This document shows, piece after piece, positions 8,425 through 12,336 of a stretch of 12,336 nucleotides of DNA (its first letter is position 1; each line of letters opens with the position of its first letter). The stretch is from assembly GCA_018266095.1 (NCBI GenBank), contig JAFEBC010000181.1, positions 1 through 12,336 on the forward strand, written 5' to 3'. A program made the translations under genes and the position numbers. Below the pieces are notes generated by a model that was given only the letters and a program-made list of their open reading frames with translations, ran no database searches and had not been told where the DNA came from. The stretch is from Deltaproteobacteria bacterium (GTDB taxonomy: Bacteria; Myxococcota; Myxococcia; Myxococcales; 40CM-4-68-19).

Positions 8425-8445
8425 GCGCGCCAGGACGGTGCGCGC
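8425..8445. terminator. GC-rich hairpin, possible weak terminator after gene 1
   Basis: GCGCGC at 8425-8430 and GCGCGC at 8440-8445 can pair around a 9-nt loop. The stem is only 6 bp, and the sequence after it (AGGTACGCCC) has no T-run. As GCGCGC is self-complementary and common in GC-rich DNA, this may be chance. Confidence 0.25.
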
Positions 8446-8533
8446 AGGTACGCCCACGCCCTACATCGCCAGCCGTTCGTCGTCCTCGAATGTCCAGCTT
8501 CAAGCACGGACTGCGTTTGGTGAAGTCAGCGGC

Positions 8534-8538
8534 GGAGG
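8534..8538 (+). promoter_or_regulatory. Ribosome binding site of gene 2
   Basis: GGAGG ends four bases before the ATG at 8543. It selects this start over the in-frame GTG at 8438, which has no comparable site, and over the internal ATG at 8585, which would remove the only positive charge before the hydrophobic part of the signal peptide. Confidence 0.8.
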
Positions 8539-8542
8539 CAAC

Positions 8543-8614
8543 ATGACTTGGGCAGCGTGGAACAGGTGTGCGTTCGTCGGTCCAATGCTGGTCGCAGCGA
8601 CGATGGTCGCGTGC
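8543..8614 (+). other. Lipoprotein signal peptide and lipidation Cys24
   Basis: The n-region is MTWAAWNR with a single Arg, the h-region runs through PMLVAATMVA, and a T-M-V-A-C lipobox is acceptable under the broad prokaryotic lipobox pattern (Met at -3 is less usual). An extra Cys at residue 9 is too early to be the lipidation site. The following ATQVDRSNPYDPNAP linker is polar, as in many lipoproteins with an N-P-(Y/F)-D-P motif. Confidence 0.8.
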
Positions 8615-11600
8615 GCGACGCAGGTTGATCGTTCGAACCCGTACGACCCCAACGCGCCGTCGTCGACGCAGGCGAAGGCGACCATCCACGGCACCCTCGC
8701 CGCGGCCTCGCTCACGGATCTGTCGAACCTCTCGCTCTCGCTGGTGCAGAACAACCAGCCGACGCAGCAGGTGCAGACCAAGACGGGCGGCGAGTTCGTC
8801 TTCAGCGACGTGACGCCGGGCTCGTACGCGCTGTCGGCGAGCGTCGCGGGCTTCCTGCCGCTCGACCTCCCGCTGGCGGTGGGCATCGGGAGCACGCTCG
8901 AGCTGGGCACGGTCACGCTGCAGGAGCAGAGCGGCAACAACGCGTCGCTGTTCACCGGGCAGGTCACGCTCACGGGCCAGACCGACAGCTCAGGCACGCT
9001 GGTCGAGGCGGTGGGCCGCGCGTTCACCACGGTCACCGACAGCTCGGGCGCCTGGCGGCTCACGCTGGTCGCGGGCACGTACACGCTGCGCTTCAGCCAC
9101 GCGAACTTCCAGACCACCACCGCGAGCAACGTGGTCATAGGCCAGGGCGAGACCAAGCAGCTCGACACGCTGGTGCTGCTCTCGAATCCGGCCACGGTCA
9201 CCGGCCAGGTGCTGGGCGAGCTGGCGAACGGCACCACCGGCCCGCTCGACGGCGCGCAGGTCACGATGGAGCCGGGCGGCATCAGCTCCACCACCGACGC
9301 GCAGGGCAACTTCACGCTCAGCGGCATCCCCGCGGGCAGCTACGTCGTGCGCGCGCAGAAGCCCGGGTTCACCACCGCCACGGCCACCGCGCTCAACCTC
9401 ATCGGCGGCGAGACGCGCCCGTTGGCTGCGCCGATCACGCTCGCGCTCTCCCGCGGCACGCTGCTGGGCAAGGTCACGCTCACGGGCCAGAGCGATCACA
9501 GCGGCGTCGCCATCACGCTCGCGCCCGGCGGCGGCACGCAGCTCACCGGGCCGACGGGCGAGTTCTCGTTCTCCAACCTGCTCGTGGGCACGTACCAGAT
9601 CACCGCGGCGCACGACGGATACGCCACGCGCATCCTCGGCGCGGCCTTCGTGGTCGACGCGAACACCACCACCGACGTCGGCTCGTTCGCGCTCCTGGCC
9701 GATCCGGCCTCGCTGCAGCTCGCGGTGCAGGTCGAGGTCGACGGCGGCCAGCCCGTGCCGCTCGCTGACGCGGTGTGCTCGCTCGACGGCACCTCCGTCA
9801 CCGGCTCCACCGACAGCGGCGGCCACGTCACGCTCAGCGGCATCGCGCCCGGCAGCTACATGATCCGCTGCGCCAAGGCGCCCCTCCTCACCGCGCTGCA
9901 GGCCGCGCTCGATCTCTCGGGCGGCGAGACGCGCGACCTCACCTCGACGCCGCTCGTGCTCACGCTCGGCCGCGGCGCGCTCTCCGGGACCATCGCGCTC
10001 GCGGGCACCACCGCGCTCGGCGGCACCAGCGTGCAGTTGACGCCGGGCGGCCGCGCCACGCTCACGGCCAACGACGGCACGTTCAGCTTCGACCGCCTGG
10101 TCGCGGGGACGTACACGGCCAACGTGCAGCACGACGGCTGGCAGCCCAAGGCGCTCGGCCCGTTCACCATCACGAACGGCGCGGTGCAGAGCGCGGGCTC
10201 GACCACGCTCGCGGCCAACCCCGGCTCCATCGCGGGCCAGGTCTTCGGCGAGACCAGCTCCGGCGGCACCGCGGCGCTCGCCGACGCGAGCTGCGCGCTC
10301 ACCGGCACCAGCTTCGTCTCCGTCACCGACGCGCAGGGCCACTTCTCGTTCACCGGCGTACCCTTCGGCAGCTACGGCCTGCGCTGCACCAAGGCCCCCT
10401 ACGCCGCAGGCAGCGCCACCGTGCTCACGCTCTTGCCCGGCGAGGCGCGCTCGCTGGCCGATCCGATCACCATGTCGTTCCAGCGCGGCGCCATCTCCGG
10501 CATCGTCACGCTCGCCGACTCGCCCGGCGATGCCACGGGCGTGATCATCGAGATCCCCGCCGCGGGCCGCACGCTCGTCACCGGCAGCGACGGCGCCTTC
10601 GTGGTCGACCGCCTCATCGTCGGCTCGTACACGGTCACCGCGCGCAAGGACGGCTACGTGGGCAAGGTGCTCGCGAGCCTCACCGTGAACGCAGACCAGA
10701 CCGTGTCCGCGGGCGCGAGCGTGCTCTCGTCGAACCCGGCCACCATCATCGGCCACGTCGAGGGCGAGATCGCGACGGGCGGCAAGGGCCCGCTCGCGGG
10801 CGCCACCGTCTCGCTCGACGGCCGCACGGTGAGCGCGGCCACCACCGGCGGCTCGGGCAACTTCACGCTCAACAACGTCCCCGCGGGCAGCTACGTCCTG
10901 CGCATCAAGGCGGTCGGCTACCACGACGCCACGCAGGCCGTGCTCAACCTCGGCGGCGGCGAGGTGCGCACGCTGCCCGACTCGTTCTCGCTCACGCTCG
11001 CGCGCGGCGGCCTCGCGGGCACCATCATCTTGAGCGACACGCCCGACGCCAGCGGCACCATCGTCGAGCTCACCGGCACCGGCCTCGCGCAGGTCACGCC
11101 CTCGAGCGGCACGTTCGAGTTCGACGGCCTCGTCCCCGGCGTCTATGAAGTCTCTGCGCGCCGCGACGGCTACTCGCGCCAGGTGCGCGGCAGCGTGCTC
11201 GTCAGCGCCGACACCGTCACCATCCTCTCGCCCTCGATCACTCTCACGCGCCAGGGCGGCGCCATCTCCATCCCCGAGGCGCCGTTCACGCGCTCGCGCG
11301 CCATCCACCTCGTGCTCGAGGCCACCAATGCCGTCGGCTACCGCGCGAGCGAGGACCCGACCTTCCTCGACCCCACGCTCGGCGACACGACGACGTCCAC
11401 GCCGCACGCGTTCACGCCCGACACGCCGGTGCCGTTCACGCTCAAGGATCTCGACGGCGCGCACGACGTCTACGTGGTCTTCGTCGACGCCACCGACAAC
11501 GTGAGCGCGCCCGCCATCGGCTCCATCACGCTCGACCGCAAGAAGCCCGAGGCGCCCCTGTTCGTGATCAACGGCGGCGCTGCCTTCACCAACGCGGTCG

Positions 11601-12336
11601 GCGGCATCGTCACCCTCTCGCTCACCAGCGCGCAGGATCTGCCCGCCACCACCGGCACCGCCGTCAGCGGCCTGGGCCAGATGCAGATCTCGAACTTCTC
11701 CGACTTCAGCGCGCCGCAGACGCTCGCGTTCAACCTCACGCAGACGTGGACGCTGGACGCCCCCGGCACCGATGGCACCAAGACGGTCTACCTGCGCCTC
11801 ATCGATCGCGCGGGCAACGTCGGCGACATCACGCCCGTGCAGATCCTGCTCGACACCATCAAGCCGCAGAACCCGTCCATCACGCTGCAGGGCTCGGCGG
11901 GCTCGGGCGCGGGCCTCACCACCACGCCGGTGATCACGGTGACGCTCTCGGCCACCGACGCCAACGCGGGCACGAACAGCAAGAACCTGCTCATCAAGCT
12001 GGCCAATGACTCCGGCTTCGTCGGCGCGCAGTACCAGCCGTTCGCGCCTACGGTGACGTGGTTCCTCACGCCGGGCGACGGCGCCAAGACGGTGTTCGCG
12101 CAGTTCGCCGACCCGGCAGGCAACGAGAGCTTGGTGGTGCAGGCCAGCATCACGCTCGACACCTCGCCGCCCGCCGCGCCGGCGATCGCCATCACCGAGC
12201 TCGATTCGCGCTCGACCAACGGGTACACCAACAGCCGCGCAGTCAAGCTCACGCTGTCGTCCACGGGCTCGCCCATCACGGCGAAGGTCTCCGAGAACCC
12301 CTCGCTGGTCGCCTCGAGCTCGTTCGATCTCACGAC
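8543..12336 (+). CDS. Giant lipoprotein with carboxypeptidase-regulatory-like array and Ig-like repeats, 3' partial
   Basis: ATG at 8543 opens a frame that stays open to the window end: 1264 complete codons with no stop. Residues 1-24 form a lipoprotein signal peptide (h-region with LVAATMVA, lipidated Cys24, Ala at +2, which in most proteobacteria favours outer-membrane sorting). A short polar linker with NPYDPNAP follows. Residues 47-905 are ten carboxypeptidase-regulatory-like domains of about 80-90 residues in alternating X-Y pairs. Residues 906-1264 are Ig-like repeats with linkers at about 998, 1104 and 1206, aligning with the first four Ig repeats of gene 1. The regulatory-like domain is a transthyretin-like beta-sandwich found in many surface proteins; no peptidase domain is present. 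From the paralog, the missing C-terminus should add more Ig repeats, an FN3 and a propeller-like region, for about 3650 residues in all (inference). It is probably a surface-exposed stalked lipoprotein; the specific role is unknown. Confidence 0.95.
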   Translation, partial: MTWAAWNRCAFVGPMLVAATMVACATQVDRSNPYDPNAPSSTQAKATIHGTLAAASLTDLSNLSLSLVQNNQPTQQVQTKTGGEFVFSDVTPGSYALSASVAGFLPLDLPLAVGIGSTLELGTVTLQEQSGNNASLFTGQVTLTGQTDSSGTLVEAVGRAFTTVTDSSGAWRLTLVAGTYTLRFSHANFQTTTASNVVIGQGETKQLDTLVLLSNPATVTGQVLGELANGTTGPLDGAQVTMEPGGISSTTDAQGNFTLSGIPAGSYVVRAQKPGFTTATATALNLIGGETRPLAAPITLALSRGTLLGKVTLTGQSDHSGVAITLAPGGGTQLTGPTGEFSFSNLLVGTYQITAAHDGYATRILGAAFVVDANTTTDVGSFALLADPASLQLAVQVEVDGGQPVPLADAVCSLDGTSVTGSTDSGGHVTLSGIAPGSYMIRCAKAPLLTALQAALDLSGGETRDLTSTPLVLTLGRGALSGTIALAGTTALGGTSVQLTPGGRATLTANDGTFSFDRLVAGTYTANVQHDGWQPKALGPFTITNGAVQSAGSTTLAANPGSIAGQVFGETSSGGTAALADASCALTGTSFVSVTDAQGHFSFTGVPFGSYGLRCTKAPYAAGSATVLTLLPGEARSLADPITMSFQRGAISGIVTLADSPGDATGVIIEIPAAGRTLVTGSDGAFVVDRLIVGSYTVTARKDGYVGKVLASLTVNADQTVSAGASVLSSNPATIIGHVEGEIATGGKGPLAGATVSLDGRTVSAATTGGSGNFTLNNVPAGSYVLRIKAVGYHDATQAVLNLGGGEVRTLPDSFSLTLARGGLAGTIILSDTPDASGTIVELTGTGLAQVTPSSGTFEFDGLVPGVYEVSARRDGYSRQVRGSVLVSADTVTILSPSITLTRQGGAISIPEAPFTRSRAIHLVLEATNAVGYRASEDPTFLDPTLGDTTTSTPHAFTPDTPVPFTLKDLDGAHDVYVVFVDATDNVSAPAIGSITLDRKKPEAPLFVINGGAAFTNAVGGIVTLSLTSAQDLPATTGTAVSGLGQMQISNFSDFSAPQTLAFNLTQTWTLDAPGTDGTKTVYLRLIDRAGNVGDITPVQILLDTIKPQNPSITLQGSAGSGAGLTTTPVITVTLSATDANAGTNSKNLLIKLANDSGFVGAQYQPFAPTVTWFLTPGDGAKTVFAQFADPAGNESLVVQASITLDTSPPAAPAIAITELDSRSTNGYTNSRAVKLTLSSTGSPITAKVSENPSLVASSSFDLT
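8681..11257 (+). repeat. Ten carboxypeptidase-regulatory-like domains as five X-Y pairs
   Basis: Pairs start at 8681, 9194, 9710, 10226 and 10742 and the last ends at about 11257: spacing is 513, 516, 516, 516 and 516 bp. In pairs 2-5, X domains carry a G-x-F/V-x-(L/F)-(S/T/N)-(G/N)-(I/V) strand, a P-x-GSY-x-(V/I/L)-R turn and a G-G-E-x-R-type motif, and end L-x-R/G-R-G. Y domains begin G-x-(V/I)-x-L, carry V/A-G-(T/S)-Y-T-type turns and H/K-D-G-(Y/W), and end N/D-P-(A/G), except the last, which ends RQGG. The first pair is divergent. The array likely forms a rod of beta-sandwich domains between the lipid anchor and the Ig stalk. Confidence 0.88.
11123..12336 (+). repeat. Duplicated segment, copy 2 (gene 2 side)
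   Basis: This is the counterpart of bases 2-1215 in the same orientation. Shared landmarks include PGVYEVSARRD, GYRASED, HDVYVVFVDA, GQMQISNFSDFSAPQTL, ANDSGFVGAQYQPF and FADPAGNESLVV. The spacing of about 11.1 kb sets the approximate length of one gene unit. Confidence 0.93.
11258..12336 (+). repeat. Start of the Ig-like array in gene 2
   Basis: Three Ig-like repeats and the beginning of a fourth, with linker Asp codons at 11534, 11852 and 12158. Each completed strand carries the expected turn (VFVDATDN, LIDRAGN, FADPAGN). They correspond one-to-one with the first four Ig repeats of gene 1, including the subtype order. The array continues beyond the window. Confidence 0.88.

Larger units (their letters stand above)
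8387..8542. other. Intergenic spacer between the tandem paralogs
   Basis: This 156-bp spacer is the only non-coding DNA in the window. It holds the right arm of the stop-codon inverted repeat, a GC-rich hairpin (8425-8445) and the ribosome binding site of gene 2. I found no convincing -35/-10 pair. The short spacer and same orientation allow co-transcription, but a separate promoter cannot be excluded. Confidence 0.85.

Noticed and set aside
8438..8440. In-frame GTG as an upstream start for gene 2
   Set aside because: It has no Shine-Dalgarno sequence and would add a polar stretch of about 35 residues before the lipoprotein signal peptide. The ATG at 8543 has GGAGG at the right place and gives a proper signal peptide.
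8387..8542. Sigma-70 promoter in the spacer
   Set aside because: TTGTTC and TTGCCT resemble -35 boxes but no acceptable -10 box lies 16-18 bp downstream. No support beyond chance.
5297..8689. Long open frame of 1130 codons on the minus strand
   Set aside because: It is the antisense shadow of the propeller-like region. The translation is an Arg/Gly/Ala/His-rich string without domains, and it runs across the spacer and into the signal peptide of gene 2. GC-rich coding DNA routinely leaves such frames open.
8681..11257. CRISPR-like or other non-coding DNA repeat array, suggested by the regular 516-bp period
   Set aside because: The period is a multiple of three, the units are far too long and divergent for CRISPR, and they encode clear alternating protein domains in one open frame.
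8681..11257. A functional carboxypeptidase in gene 2
   Set aside because: Only the transthyretin-like regulatory-type domain is present. No zinc peptidase domain or HxxE...H motif was seen in the visible protein.
8990..11464. Long open frame of 824 codons on the minus strand
   Set aside because: It is antisense to the regulatory-like array, with low-complexity Arg/Ala/Glu/Gly composition. Its regularity reflects the repeats on the plus strand, which encode recognisable domains.

Overview
The window is a GC-rich stretch with strongly C/G-ending codons. It holds parts of two giant genes on the + strand in head-to-tail order. There is no RNA gene, insertion sequence, CRISPR array or ordinary metabolic gene. 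The style (very large repeat-built surface proteins, a lipoprotein signal followed by an NPYDP-type linker, carboxypeptidase-regulatory-like domain arrays, D-x-AGN Ig-like repeats, high GC) suggests a myxobacterium-like member of Myxococcota. This is an inference from composition and architecture; no marker gene is present.

Layout. Bases 2-8386 are the C-terminal 2794 residues of gene 1, whose start lies upstream. It runs from the end of a carboxypeptidase-regulatory-like domain, through about 15 Ig-like repeats (many in a three-domain A-B-C super-repeat of about 900 bp) and one fibronectin type III domain, to a C-terminal region of about 1100 residues resembling beta-propeller (LVIVD-type) repeats. 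A 156-bp spacer (8387-8542) with two inverted repeats and a good ribosome binding site follows. Bases 8543-12336 are the first 1264 residues of gene 2, open at the window end: a lipoprotein signal peptide (Cys24), ten carboxypeptidase-regulatory-like domains arranged as five pairs with an almost exact 516-bp period, and then the first Ig-like repeats.

The first 1.2 kb of the window and its last 1.2 kb are the same protein segment in two copies about 11.12 kb apart, so the genes are tandem paralogs. Each gene supplies the part the other lacks. The inferred complete protein, about 3650 residues, is a lipid-anchored lollipop: lipidated N-terminus, regulatory-like stalk, Ig-like stalk, FN3 hinge and propeller-like tip. 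An outer-membrane or cell-surface role such as adhesion, recognition or structure is likely, but no specific function or named gene can be read from the sequence.
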